A DNA stretch of 64,000 nt from Streptomyces sp. CG 926 (GTDB lineage Bacteria > Actinomycetota > Actinomycetes > Streptomycetales > Streptomycetaceae): assembly GCF_003148825.1 (NCBI RefSeq), contig NZ_QGGZ01000003.1, positions 372,001 through 436,000 of the forward strand, read 5' to 3'. Shown piece by piece: positions 32,811 to 43,255 of this stretch. Both the position numbers and the translations under genes were made by a program. Each line of letters opens with the position of its first letter. The stretch's first letter is position 1. Below the pieces are notes generated by a model. That model was not told the origin of the DNA. It worked only from the letters and a program-made list of their open reading frames with translations, and did not search any database.

Positions 32811-34427
32811 TCACTCCTCCGAGTTGGTGCCCCCACCGCCGGGGCCACCGGCGGCGCCGCCGGCCGCGGTCTCCCCCGTGGGCTTCGTCGACGGCTTCGT
32901 CGACGGCGTCGTCGACGGGGTCGTCGAGGGCTTCGTCGACGGCGAGTTGCTCGGCGAGGCCGTGCCCGTCGGCGAGTGCGTCGCGGTGGGCGTCGGCGAC
33001 TGGCTGAAGCTCTGCTGGCGACTACGGGTCGGCGCGGGCGAATTGTCGTTGGTGGCCGGGGTGTTGTCCTGCGTCTGCGGCGGCTGGGTGAGGTTCGGGG
33101 AGGCGGACTGGCTCGGCTGACCGCCCGGGGTGCTCTGGTTGGTCTCCGGCTTCTTCTTGTCGCCCTGGCCCACGGTGTTGACGGCGTAGGCCACGCCGCC
33201 CATGACCGCCACGATCGCGAGGACCGCGAACAGCCACCCCTTCCAACGGCTGCCGCCGCGCTCCTCGTACCCGTCGTATCCGTCGTAGCCGCCGTTGCCG
33301 GCCGGGCCGTGGCCGCCGGGGAAGGCCGAGCCGTCGTCCGGGTTCAGCGACGGCACCATCGGCTGCTGGAACTGCGAGGTCGAGGCGTGCGCCCCGTACT
33401 GCTGCTGACCGCCGTTCCCGGGCAGGGGCATGGCCGTGGTGGGAGAGGCACCGCCCCGCCCGTGCGGCAGGGTCATGGTGACCGGGCCGGTGCTCCAGGT
33501 GCCGGTGTTCGGCCCCTGGTCGTGCAGCATCTGGAGCGCGTACTGGACCAGCCCGCGCATCTCCTCCGCGCTCTGGAACCGGTCGTCCGGGTCCTTGGCG
33601 AGGGAGCGCATGACCAGACCGTCGAGCTCCTGCGGGAGGTGCCGGCCCTCCGGCAGCTGCGAGGGCGGCACCGGCGCGTCCTGGACGTGCTGGTAGACCA
33701 CCGACAGCGGGGTCTCGCCGGTGAAGGGGGGCCGCAGCGCGAGCAGTTCGTAGAGCAGGCAGCCGGTCGCGTACAGGTCGGAACGGTGGTCGACGGCCTT
33801 GCCGAGGGCCTGCTCGGGCGACAGGTACTGCGGGGTACCCATGACCATGCCGGTCTGGGTCATCGTCGACTGGGCGCCGTGCAGGGCGCGGGCGATGCCG
33901 AAGTCCATCACCTTGACCGCGCCGGTCTCGGTGATGATGACGTTCGCGGGCTTGATGTCGCGGTGCACGATGCCGTGCTGGTGCGAGTACGCGAGGGCTT
34001 CGAGCACGCCCGAGGTGATGATGAGCGCCTGCTCGGGGCCCGGGGCCTCGGCACTGAGCAGGAGTTCGCGGATGGTGCGGCCCTCGACGAGCTCCATGAC
34101 GATGTACGGGACGGTGTTCGGGCCGACCCGGTCCTCGCCCGAGTCGTACACGGCGACGACGGCGTGGTGGTTGAGTCCGGCGACGGACTGCGCCTCGCGC
34201 GTGAAGCGGGCCTTGGACACCGGGTCCTCGGCGAGGTCCGCGCGCAGCAGCTTCACGGCGACCGTGCGGCCCAGGCGGACGTCCTCGGCGGCGAACACCT
34301 CGGCCATACCGCCGCGGCCCAGCCGGTGCGTCATCCGGTAACGGCCGTCGCCCACCAGGCCGCCTGCGCCCCAGTGCTCAGGACCGTCGGTCATCCCGGC
34401 GCCGTTTCCATCGGGTTCGGGTGCCAT
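32811..34427 (-). CDS. membrane Ser/Thr protein kinase (PknB-like)
   Basis: 538 residues. The kinase domain spans about 29-295: glycine loop LGRGGMAEV (36-44), K59, catalytic HRDIKPAN (H155-N162), DFG (175-177) and activation loop STMTQTGMVMGTPQYLSPEQA with phosphorylatable Thr. One membrane helix follows a Gly/Tyr-rich juxtamembrane stretch (GWLFAVLAIVAVMGGVAYAV, about 393-412). The outer part is a disordered Ser/Thr/Pro tail with TPSTTPSTKPST repeats and lacks PASTA domains. Divergent from a second kinase gene with a different outer domain. Confidence 0.93.
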   Translation of the reverse strand: MAPEPDGNGAGMTDGPEHWGAGGLVGDGRYRMTHRLGRGGMAEVFAAEDVRLGRTVAVKLLRADLAEDPVSKARFTREAQSVAGLNHHAVVAVYDSGEDRVGPNTVPYIVMELVEGRTIRELLLSAEAPGPEQALIITSGVLEALAYSHQHGIVHRDIKPANVIITETGAVKVMDFGIARALHGAQSTMTQTGMVMGTPQYLSPEQALGKAVDHRSDLYATGCLLYELLALRPPFTGETPLSVVYQHVQDAPVPPSQLPEGRHLPQELDGLVMRSLAKDPDDRFQSAEEMRGLVQYALQMLHDQGPNTGTWSTGPVTMTLPHGRGGASPTTAMPLPGNGGQQQYGAHASTSQFQQPMVPSLNPDDGSAFPGGHGPAGNGGYDGYDGYEERGGSRWKGWLFAVLAIVAVMGGVAYAVNTVGQGDKKKPETNQSTPGGQPSQSASPNLTQPPQTQDNTPATNDNSPAPTRSRQQSFSQSPTPTATHSPTGTASPSNSPSTKPSTTPSTTPSTKPSTKPTGETAAGGAAGGPGGGGTNSEE

Positions 34428-34656
34428 CAGTCCTCGCCGTCGTATCTCTCGGCCGCCGCTCTGCGGTCGTGCTCTTCGTCGGTGCTCCGGTGAACGCTAC
34501 AGCCTCGGAACCGGTCACCGTTCGGACAAGGCCCCCTGTGCACGTGTGGTCACGGAACGGGCACCTGGCTTGACGTGTGCTTGCCCTGCGGCAGACTGGG
34601 CGCCATATGCGCCCGGCCAGCGGCGTGGGGACACATCCCGAGGGGAAGCAACAGTC
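34428..34656. promoter_or_regulatory. divergent promoter region of the two kinase genes
   Basis: 229 bases without a gene. On the plus strand TTGACG at 34570-34575 is a fair -35, with a weak CAGACT 16 bases later. Nothing firm is seen for the other strand. Confidence 0.3.
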
Positions 34657-36321
34657 ATGAGCCAGGACGGCACTCAGGGCCAGTACGCGGGCGGCTCTCT
34701 GGCCGGTGGCCGTTACCAGCTAAGGGACTTGCTGGGTGCGGGCGGTATGGCGTCCGTGTACCTGGCGTACGACTCGGCCCTCGACCGGCAGGTCGCCATC
34801 AAGACGCTGCACAGCGACCTCGGCCGCGAGCAGTCCTTCCGCGAGCGGTTCCGCCGCGAGGCCCAGGCTGTAGCGAAACTGTCGCACACGAACATCGTCT
34901 CGGTATTCGATACCGGCGAGGGCGAAGTGACGTTCGGCGGTGCCGCCGCGGGCGACGGCGCGGTGATGCCGTACATCGTCATGGAGTACGTGGAGGGCCG
35001 GCCGCTGGGCTCGGTGCTGGAGGAGGACATCCGCCAGTACGGGGCCATGCCGGCCGACAAGGCGCTGAAGGTGACGGCCGATGTGCTGGCCGCGCTGGAG
35101 ACCAGCCACGAGATGGGGCTCGTCCACCGCGACATCAAGCCCGGCAACGTCATGGTGAACAAGCGTGGCGTGGTCAAGGTGATGGACTTCGGCATCGCCC
35201 GCGCCATGCAGTCGGGGGTCACCTCGATGACGCAGACCGGCATGGTCGTCGGCACCCCCCAGTACCTCTCGCCCGAGCAGGCGCTGGGGCGCGGGGTCGA
35301 CGCCCGTTCCGACCTCTACTCGGTCGGCATCATGCTGTTCCAGCTGCTGACCGGGCGGATCCCCTTCGACGCGGACTCGCCGCTGGCCATCGCCTACGCC
35401 CACGTGCAGGAGGAGCCGGTCGCCCCGTCCTCCGTCAACCGGTCGCTGACCCCGGCGATGGACGCGCTGGTGGCGCGGGCCCTGAAGAAGAACCCGAACG
35501 AGCGTTTCCCCACGGCCGCGGCCATGGGGGACGAGGTCGCACGGGTACTGGGCTCCGGGCAGACCGGTGCGCCGGTCATCATCCAGGGCCAGGCGCCCCT
35601 GAGCAGCGGCGCGGGGGTGGCCTCGGCCGTGTTCCCGCCGGTGGAGTCCGGGTACCGGACGCCCCCGCAGTCGGTGCAGCAGCCGTACCAGGCTCCGCAC
35701 ACCCCGACGCCGGCCCCGTACGCGCCGACGCCGGCCCCGCAGCAGCACGCGCAGGGCGGCTACGCCTACCCGCACACGCCGGCGCCGCAGCAGCAGTACG
35801 CGCCGCAGACCCCGCCGCCGTACACGATCTCCCCCACCACGTCGGGCACGACCGCGGCCTCCGGCGGCGGCAAGCGGAACATGCCGGTGCTCGTGGGCGC
35901 GATCGCGGTGGCGTTGCTGGCCGTCGGCGGTCTGATCGCGGCGCTCTCCATGGACGGCGACAAGGACAAGGGCAAGGACACGACCGCGGACCCGGGTGCC
36001 TCCACGTCCGCCAGTACCTCCGCCAAGGCCGGGTTCAAGGGGCCGGACACCACGCGCACGATCGACCCGAAGAAGTGCACGGAGCCGGTGAAGCACTACA
36101 GCGAGTCCGGCAAGTACATGGCCCCGGACTTCAAGTACAAGAACCTGCTCTCGGTGAAGGAGTGCATCCAGGCCTCGGGCGGCAGGTACAAGATCGAGAC
36201 GAAGGATGAAGCCGTGTACGGCAAGGACACGGTGCTGTTCCAGACCCCGGCCGCGGGCGACAAGATCGACAAGGAAGGCACGGAGTTCACGCTGACCGTG
36301 TCGACCGGCAACCCCGAATAG
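34657..36321 (+). CDS. membrane Ser/Thr protein kinase with PASTA-like outer domain
   Basis: 554 residues; ATG 34657 follows AGGGGAAG. The kinase domain is at 18-285: LGAGGMASVY, K49, HRDIKPGN (H157-N164), DFG and the same MTQTGMVVGTPQYLSPEQA loop as its neighbour. A Pro/Gln-rich juxtamembrane region leads to a helix at about 408-432. The outer 120 residues end in a single PASTA-like unit (LLSVKECIQASGGRYKIETK..., ending AAGDKIDKEGTEFTLTVS), which could bind peptidoglycan or another ligand. A hairpin terminator follows. Confidence 0.92.
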   Translation: MSQDGTQGQYAGGSLAGGRYQLRDLLGAGGMASVYLAYDSALDRQVAIKTLHSDLGREQSFRERFRREAQAVAKLSHTNIVSVFDTGEGEVTFGGAAAGDGAVMPYIVMEYVEGRPLGSVLEEDIRQYGAMPADKALKVTADVLAALETSHEMGLVHRDIKPGNVMVNKRGVVKVMDFGIARAMQSGVTSMTQTGMVVGTPQYLSPEQALGRGVDARSDLYSVGIMLFQLLTGRIPFDADSPLAIAYAHVQEEPVAPSSVNRSLTPAMDALVARALKKNPNERFPTAAAMGDEVARVLGSGQTGAPVIIQGQAPLSSGAGVASAVFPPVESGYRTPPQSVQQPYQAPHTPTPAPYAPTPAPQQHAQGGYAYPHTPAPQQQYAPQTPPPYTISPTTSGTTAASGGGKRNMPVLVGAIAVALLAVGGLIAALSMDGDKDKGKDTTADPGASTSASTSAKAGFKGPDTTRTIDPKKCTEPVKHYSESGKYMAPDFKYKNLLSVKECIQASGGRYKIETKDEAVYGKDTVLFQTPAAGDKIDKEGTEFTLTVSTGNPE

Positions 36322-36387
36322 CGCGACGGACACCGCCGCACGGCGGCGCGGCAGGTACCGCGAGGCAGGTACCGCGGTCCGACACAC

Positions 36388-36426
36388 CGGCATCCCGGGC
36401 ACCCCGATGGGGCGTCCGGGATGCCG
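36388..36426 (+). terminator. terminator after the PASTA-like kinase gene
   Basis: Perfect 11-bp arms (36388-36398, 36416-36426) with an inner CCCC/GGGG stem, followed by CTTTTG. Confidence 0.75.
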
Positions 36427-36508
36427 CTTTTGCCTCACTATGTAAATCTGGGCGCATATCTCTGACGCGCAGCGAGCAGCTCGTGGCTCGGGACGGGAGG
36501 GGCTCCCC

Positions 36509-37051
36509 GTGATCCAAGGCTTCCGCGCGCCGCACTGGCTGGCCTGCGCGGCCCTGGCGGCCGCCGCGCTCGCGCCCACCGCTTCCGCGTACGGCGGCCC
36601 CTTCCTGGCCCCGGCCCGACACTTCGCCTCGCCCGCGCTGCCCGCCCTGCCTGCCTTGCCCGTCCTGCCCGCCTCGCCCGACGACCCCCACGAGGAACTG
36701 GCCGGCAGCCTCGCCGGCGTCGGCCGTGAGCACCCCGGGCGGCCGGTGGGCGAGCCCGCCAACCCGGAGCTGATGGTGGCCTCCCGGCCCCGGCTGCCGA
36801 CCCGTCCGCGCACCGAGCCCGCCACCCCCACCAACCCGACCTCTCCCGCCACTCCCGCCACTCCCACACCCCGCTCGACGAGCGCCGTCGCCGCCCCGAG
36901 CCCGCCCCCGGCGGTGGTCACCACCCTCGGCAACGGGACCAACGATCGGGCCGCCGACCTGGCCGCGCACATACTGCCGCTCGGCACCGGATTCGCCTTG
37001 ATGGGCCTCGGCCTCGGCTACCTCGGGGTGCGCCTGCGCCGCGGGATGTGA
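36509..37051 (+). CDS. secreted/anchored Pro-Thr-rich small protein
   Basis: 180 residues from GTG 36509 with GGGAGGGG seven bases upstream. Residues 1-27 are a Sec signal peptide (WLACAALAAAALAPTASA). A Pro/Ala/Thr-rich region follows, then a C-terminal ILPLGTG, one hydrophobic helix and RLRRGM. The order resembles a cell-wall sorting signal, but the LPxTG spacing is not exact, so a simple type I membrane anchor is as likely. Function unknown. Confidence 0.7.
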   Translation: MIQGFRAPHWLACAALAAAALAPTASAYGGPFLAPARHFASPALPALPALPVLPASPDDPHEELAGSLAGVGREHPGRPVGEPANPELMVASRPRLPTRPRTEPATPTNPTSPATPATPTPRSTSAVAAPSPPPAVVTTLGNGTNDRAADLAAHILPLGTGFALMGLGLGYLGVRLRRGM

Positions 37052-37132
37052 GCGACCCGGACCATCCGCTCCCGGCCCGCCCCACGCCCGCTCCCGGCGC
37101 CGATCCCCCTTGCGGCGTACTCCTCAGGATGG

Positions 37133-37172
37133 TTGCAGGGAGTGAACATACTCGGTATACATACCGAGTATG
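37133..37172 (+). promoter_or_regulatory. padR promoter with overlapping operator, apparently leaderless
   Basis: TTGCAG (37133-37138) and TATACA (37156-37161) are 17 bases apart. A perfect 12-bp inverted repeat (CATACTCGGTAT 37147-37158 and ATACCGAGTATG 37161-37172) covers the -10 box and ends on the start codon. The expected transcript start coincides with the ATG at 37170, so no leader or ribosome site is needed. Confidence 0.72.
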
Positions 37173-37826
37173 TCGATCCGTCACGGGCTACTCGCCCTGC
37201 TGGAACGGGGTCCTCGGTACGGCTCTCAGCTACGCACCGAGTTCGAATCCCGCACCGGCTCCACCTGGCCGCTCAACGTCGGGCAGGTGTACACGACCCT
37301 CGCCCGTCTCGAACGGGACGGCCTCGTCGCCCCTGACGGCGAGGACGCCGCCGGCCACACCCTCTACGCCATCACCGACGCCGGGCGCACCGAGCTGCTC
37401 CAGTGGTACGAGCGCCCCGTCGACCGGGCCAACCCGCCCCGCGACGAGCTGTCCATCAAGCTCGCCATGGCGGTGGGCGCACCGGGCGTGGACATCCGCT
37501 CCGTCATCCAGTCCCAGCGCCACGCCACGATCAAGGCGATGCAGGACTACACCCGGCTCAAGGCCACCGCGCTCGCCGCGGTCGAGAGCGGCCGATCCCG
37601 TGAGCGCGACGACGTGGCCTGGCTCCTCGTCCTGGAGCAGCTGATCTTCCAGACGGAGGCCGAGGCCCGCTGGCTCGACCACTGCGAAGCCCGGCTCGTC
37701 CGGCTCTCCCTGCCGGCCGACCGGAGAGCCGCCGAACCCGAACCGCCCCAGGCCGCCACCGCCGAGACCCAGGCCCCGCCCACCACCACCCGGCCCCGTC
37801 GTACCGCTCGTACGCGTCGTGGCTGA
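37170..37826 (+). CDS. PadR family transcriptional regulator
   Basis: 218 residues. The winged helix with HGLLALLERGPRYGSQL and VGQVYTTLARLERDGLVAP is the PadR signature, and a helical C-terminal dimerisation domain follows. The last 40 residues are a basic, Pro/Thr-rich tail. The start codon is part of the proposed operator, pointing to tight self-repression. It is followed 25 bases later by an ABC exporter operon that it very likely controls, as PadR proteins often do. Confidence 0.9.
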   Translation: MSIRHGLLALLERGPRYGSQLRTEFESRTGSTWPLNVGQVYTTLARLERDGLVAPDGEDAAGHTLYAITDAGRTELLQWYERPVDRANPPRDELSIKLAMAVGAPGVDIRSVIQSQRHATIKAMQDYTRLKATALAAVESGRSRERDDVAWLLVLEQLIFQTEAEARWLDHCEARLVRLSLPADRRAAEPEPPQAATAETQAPPTTTRPRRTARTRRG

Positions 37827-37851
37827 ACCACCGTTCCAGGGGGGACACTCC

Positions 37852-38612
<761 letters not shown>

Positions 38613-38616
<4 letters not shown>

Positions 38617-41474
38617 CCACTGTGCTCCAAGGCTGGTACCACTCCTGGATAGCGGCCCTACGCATAGCCCGCCGCGACGCCTGGCGCGCCAAGGGCCGCA
38701 GCTCCCTCGTCCTCGCGATGCTCGCCCTGCCGATCATCGGGGTGAGCGCCGCCGACCTCACGCTGCGCAGCGCCGAACTCTCCACCGAGCAGTCGCTCTC
38801 CCGGATGCTCGGCACCGCCGACGCCGCGGTGAACGGCTCGTACACGGCCGGGCCCATCAACCAGAGCCCCGACGGCTCGTCCTCCGCGCCCGTCGGCGGC
38901 TACAAGGACTACGACCCCTCCAAGACCCCGCGGGAGAAGCCGGGACCGATCGAGGCCGCACTCCCGGCCGGGGCCCAGATCCTCAAGGACAGCGGCGGCT
39001 ACGCCAAGGTCCGCACCACGCACGGGCTGCTCGACACCCACCTGCGTGAACTCGACACGCACAGCCCGCTGGTGGAGGGCATGCTCACGTTCGACCGCGG
39101 CCGGCGGCCCGAGGTTGCGGGCGAGGTCATCGCCACCCGGGCCTTCCTGAGGGACTCCGGTCTCTACGTCGGCTCCTCGGTCACCCCGCGCGGCGCCACC
39201 TCCCCGTACAAGATCGTCGGCTCCTACGAGCTGCCGGACGAACTCGAACGCCCCGAGATCATCGCCCCGCCCGGGACGCTGATGGCCCCGCTGAACAAGG
39301 CGGTGGCGGAGTCCGGCGGCCGCGCGGTGACCCCCGACGACACCTACCTGATCAAGGTCGGCGGCGCGGGTGTCACCTGGGACGCCGTCAAGGCGGCCAA
39401 CGCCAAGGGCCTGCTCGTCATCTCCCGCGCCGTCATCCTCGACCCGCCCGCCGACTCCGACGTCCCGCTCTACAAGGACGAGCCGAAGTCGATGTTCGAG
39501 CGCGACGGCAACAAGGTCGTCGAAACGGCCATCCTGGCCACCGTCGCGGGCCTGGCCATGCTGGAGATCTGCCTGCTCGCCGGTCCGGCCTTCGCCGTCG
39601 GCGCCCGCCGCTCGCGCCGCCAGCTCGGCCTGGTCGGCGCCAACGGCGGCGACCGACGCCACATCCGCTCCATCGTGCTCTCCGGCGGCCTGGTCCTCGG
39701 CGCGGTCGCCGCCGTGATCGGCACCGTCATCGGCATCCTGCTCACCGTCGTCCTGCGGCCGGTGCTGGAGGACACCCTCGGCAACCGCTTCGGCGGCCTC
39801 GACTTCCGCCCCCTGGAACTGGCCGGCATCGCCCTGCTCGCCGTGATCACCGGTCTGCTCGCCGCGATCGTCCCCGCCGTCAACGCCTCCCGGCAGACCG
39901 TGCTGGCCTCGCTGACCGGCCGCCGCGGCGTCCGCAAGGCCAACCGGGTGCTGCCCGTCCTCGGCCTGATCGCCGTCGCCGCCGGCGCCGCGATCGCCCT
40001 GTACGGCACCACCTCCCGGCTCGGCAGCACGGTCGTGGCGGGCGGCAGCGCCATCGCCGAACTCGGCATCGTCGCCCTCACCCCCGTCCTGGTCGGCCTG
40101 TTCGGCCGGCTCGGCCGGTGGCTGCCGCTGTCGCCGCGGCTCGCGCTGCGCGACGCCGTCCGCAACCGCGGGCGTACGGCCCCCGCGGTGGCCGCCGTAC
40201 TCGCCGCCGTCGCCGGCACCGTCGCCGTGGCGACGTACCAGCAGAGCAACGACGTCCAGATGCGCCAGGAGTACCGGGCCGATCTGCCGCACGGCACCGG
40301 ACTGCTGGAGGCCAACGAGAACGCCGCGTACAAGGAGGTGCCCGCCCTGCGCGAGGCCCTCGGCAAGCAACTGCCGCTGACACAGCGGGCGGACATCGAG
40401 CGGCTGGTCGTCGGCAAGCCGAGCTGCGAGTCCTACGCCACGGACCCCGGCTGCGGGCGGGTGGAGATCATCACGCCCAAGGAGCAGCGCTGCCCGCTCT
40501 ACGAGGACACCAAGGGCATCGACAGCTTCCCGCCGGAGCAGCGCAGGGAACTGCGCCAGGACTGGCGCTGCCAGGAGTCCCGGCACGGCACGCAGCACTC
40601 CGTCCTCGTCGGCGACGAGAAGGTGCTGAGCGTGCTCGCGGTCACCGACCCGGGCACCGTGGCCGCCCTCAAGGCCGGCCAGGCCGTCTCCTTCGACAAG
40701 CGCCAGGTCAAGGACGGCAAGCTCACCCTGCGGATCATCACCGACCCGGGGGAGGACGACATCATGCACGGGCGCTACGACGAGACGCCCGGTGAGGACA
40801 AGGCCCTCCCCGTCCATGTGGCCCCCGACTCGGTCGAGGGCTGGGGCATCGAGCTGATCCTGCCGCCCTCGGCGGCCAAGTCCGCCGGACTGGCCACCGC
40901 GCCCGTGGGCTCGTACTTCAGCCTCGACGGGATCCCGACCAGCGAGCAGCGCCAGAAGCTGGACGGGGAGATCGACCGGATGGCCGTGGAGGCCTCCCTG
41001 CGCATCGAGAAGGGCTACGAGGGCGACAACAGCCTCGTCATGCTCGCCCTCGCCATCTTCGCGGGGATCGTCACCATCGGCGCGGCCGGCATCGCCACCG
41101 GGCTGGCCCAGGCCGACGCCGAGGCCGACCTGAAGACGCTGGCCGCGGTGGGCGCGCCGCCGCGGGTGCGACGGACGCTGAGCGGCTTCCAGTGCGGGGT
41201 GGTCGCCCTGATGGGCGTCGTCCTGGGCTCGATCGCCGGGATCCTGCCCGCCGTCGGCCTGCGCCTGACGGAACAGCGGGTGGCGCAGACGCTCCACCAG
41301 GAGTCGATCGAGCAGGGCTTCTCGACGGTGACGGAAGCCGTGCCGTTCGTGCCGATCTCCGTGCCGTGGGAGACCCTCGGCGGGCTGCTCGTCGTGGTTC
41401 CGCTGGGCGCCGCCCTGCTGGCGGCCCTGGTCACCCGCTCCAGCGGCGCGCTGGCCCGACGGGCCGCGGGGTAG
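38613..41474 (+). CDS. FtsX-like ABC transporter permease
   Basis: 953 residues from GTG 38613. One N-terminal helix (SSLVLAMLALPIIGVSA) is followed by a roughly 260-residue outer domain. Then come several membrane helices including a first FtsX block (320-430), a second outer domain (550-800), and a final FtsX block (805-950). This is the fused two-FtsX layout of actinobacterial exporters. Cysteines in the second outer domain (near 605-655) may form disulfides. The substrate is unknown. Confidence 0.9.
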
Positions 41475-41504
41475 GCCCCGAGGCCCGGAACCGGTACCAG
41501 GCTG

Positions 41505-41544
41505 GTGCCCCCGTACAGGGTGGATCACGACTGTACGGGGGCAC
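41505..41544 (+). terminator. terminator of the ABC exporter operon
   Basis: Perfect 14-bp arms 41505-41518 and 41531-41544, 12-base loop, 30 bases after the permease stop. Confidence 0.7.
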
Positions 41545-41581
41545 ACCGTGTGAGTACGGAGGTGTGCGAGAGAATGACGGC

Positions 41582-42121
41582 ATGGAGATGCCGAGGAGTG
41601 AACGGTCGCAGGACAGCCCCCCGCACGTTCTGATTGTGGGACAGGACGGGACGGCGGTCGGCGACGCCGATGACGAGTCGCGCGAGGTCCCGGTGACGGA
41701 AATGGTCGAACAGCCCGCCAAGGTCATGCGGATCGGCAGCATGATCAAGCAACTCCTGGAAGAGGTACGTGCCGCGCCTCTCGACGAGGCGAGCCGGGTC
41801 CGGCTCAAGGACATCCATGCCGCCTCGGTGAAGGAGCTGGAGGACGGCCTGGCCCCGGAGCTCGTGGAGGAACTGGAGCGCCTGTCCCTCCCGTTCACCG
41901 AGGAGGCCATTCCCTCCGAGGCGGAACTGCGGATCGCCCAGGCACAGTTGGTGGGCTGGCTGGAGGGCCTCTTCCACGGCATCCAGACGGCCCTGTTCGC
42001 GCAGCAGATGGCGGCGCGGGCCCAGTTGGAGCAGATGCGCCGCGCCCTCCCGCCGGGCGGCCCGCACGACGACGACGAGGACGGCGGCCACGGCGCGATC
42101 CGCTCGGGCCCCTACCTCTAG
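41582..42121 (+). CDS. bpa: bacterial proteasome activator
   Basis: 179 residues from ATG 41582. Residues 40-160 are the four-helix bundle (VMRIGSMIKQLLEEVRAAPLDE, RLKDIHAASVKELEDGLAPELVEELERLSLPF), and the protein ends in GPYL, matching the GQYL tail of mycobacterial PafE/Bpa. Known role: a dodecameric ring that opens the 20S proteasome gate without ATP and feeds unfolded proteins into it. A textbook terminator follows. Confidence 0.93.
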   Translation: MEMPRSERSQDSPPHVLIVGQDGTAVGDADDESREVPVTEMVEQPAKVMRIGSMIKQLLEEVRAAPLDEASRVRLKDIHAASVKELEDGLAPELVEELERLSLPFTEEAIPSEAELRIAQAQLVGWLEGLFHGIQTALFAQQMAARAQLEQMRRALPPGGPHDDDEDGGHGAIRSGPYL

Positions 42122-42142
42122 CCTCCGGCGGACAGCAGAAAC

Positions 42143-42170
42143 AGCGGGGCCCACCCGGGCCCCGCTTTTT
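42143..42170 (+). terminator. intrinsic terminator of bpa
   Basis: 10-bp GC stem (42143-42152 with 42157-42166), 4-base loop and a run of T from 42166 to 42170. Confidence 0.88.
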
Positions 42171-42184
42171 CGACCCCACCCTCT

Positions 42185-42316
42185 CAGCCCCGCCGGCGCC
42201 CAATCCAGCCCCGCCGGCGTTTGAGGCGCTTCTTTTCAGCCCCGCCGGCGTTTGAGGCGCCCCTTCAGCCCCGCCGGCGTTTGAGGCGCGGGGGTCCGGG
42301 GGCGGCGCCCCCGGCA
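42185..42316. repeat. dispersed Streptomyces intergenic repeat, about four partial copies
   Basis: The core CAGCCCCGCCGGCG occurs four times, three of them followed by TTTGAGGCGC. It is the same family as at 46712-46806 and 57866-58373. It occupies most of the bpa-mobA gap and carries no gene. Confidence 0.8.
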
Positions 42317-42364
42317 ACAGGCGCGGCTCCCGCCCAGGGACATGGCCGCCGCATACTCATGGGC

Positions 42365-43255
42365 ATGAGCTACGACGCGATCGTGCTGGCCGGCGGCGCC
42401 GCTCGGCGACTCGGCGGGGCCGACAAGCCCGCGCTGAGCGTCGGCGGCCGCGCACTCCTCGACCGCGTCCTCGACGCCTGCCCGGACGCCCGCACCACCG
42501 TCGTCGTCGGCGGTCGTCGCCCCACCGCGCGACCGGTCCACTGGACCCGCGAGGACCCGCCCGGCGGCGGCCCGGTGGCCGCGCTCGACGCCGGGCTGCG
42601 CCGGACCACCGCCGAGCTGGTCCTCGTGCTCTCCGCCGACCTGCCGTTCCTGGACCGGGAGACCGTACGGGCCCTGCTGGAGGCCCCGTCCGCGGGCCCG
42701 GCGCCCGCGACCCCCGGCGCGGACGGGGCGATGCTGCGGGACCCCGACGGCCGGGACCAGCCGCTGGTCGCCGCCTACCGGGCCGAGCCGCTGCGCCGCG
42801 AGATCGCCCTGCTCGCCGCCGAGCACGGCACCCTCACCGGGCTCCCGCTGCGCGCACTCACCGCCGAACTGGACCTCGCCCGCGTCACGTCCCGGCCACT
42901 CGCCTCCTTCGACTGCGACACCTGGGACGATCTCGCCGTCGCCCGCGCCCGGATCAGGGAGCATGGAAGCGTGCTGGAGCAATGGATCACCGCCGTCAAG
43001 AGTGAGCTGGGCATCGACCTCACCGTCGACACCAAGACCCTGCTCGACCTCGCCCGGGACGCCGCCCACGGCGTCGCCCGGCCCGCCGCCCCGCTGACCA
43101 CCTTCCTGGTCGGCTACGCGGCCGCCCACGCCGCCGCCACCGGCGCCGACCCCGCCCAGGCCGTCGCCGAGGCCTCCCGCAAGGCGGCCGACCTGGCGCT
43201 GCGGTGGGCCGACGAGGCAGCGGCCGACTCCGCCGAACAGAACGGCTCCGGATGA
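42365..43255 (+). CDS. mobA: molybdenum cofactor guanylyltransferase fused to DUF6457
   Basis: 296 residues from ATG 42365 (ATG 42359 also possible). Residues 1-200 are the nucleotidyltransferase: LAGGAARRLGGADK binds GTP, and VLVLSADLPFLDRETV carries the metal Asp. The last ~85 residues (VLEQWITAVKSELGIDL...) form a separate helical DUF6457 domain. MobA turns Mo-molybdopterin into the guanine dinucleotide form used by nitrate reductases and formate dehydrogenases. The stop overlaps the moeA start (ATGA). Confidence 0.85.
   Translation: MSYDAIVLAGGAARRLGGADKPALSVGGRALLDRVLDACPDARTTVVVGGRRPTARPVHWTREDPPGGGPVAALDAGLRRTTAELVLVLSADLPFLDRETVRALLEAPSAGPAPATPGADGAMLRDPDGRDQPLVAAYRAEPLRREIALLAAEHGTLTGLPLRALTAELDLARVTSRPLASFDCDTWDDLAVARARIREHGSVLEQWITAVKSELGIDLTVDTKTLLDLARDAAHGVARPAAPLTTFLVGYAAAHAAATGADPAQAVAEASRKAADLALRWADEAAADSAEQNGSG

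Noticed and set aside
32608..32814. 68-residue minus-strand frame over the long hairpin, and a protein-like plus-strand frame following the response regulator stop
   Set aside because: No start with ribosome site on the plus strand, and the minus frame consists largely of palindrome; kept only as hairpin.
38658..41546. 962-residue minus-strand frame opposite the ABC permease
   Set aside because: Gly/Arg/Asp/Gln composition typical of antisense frames; the permease is certain.
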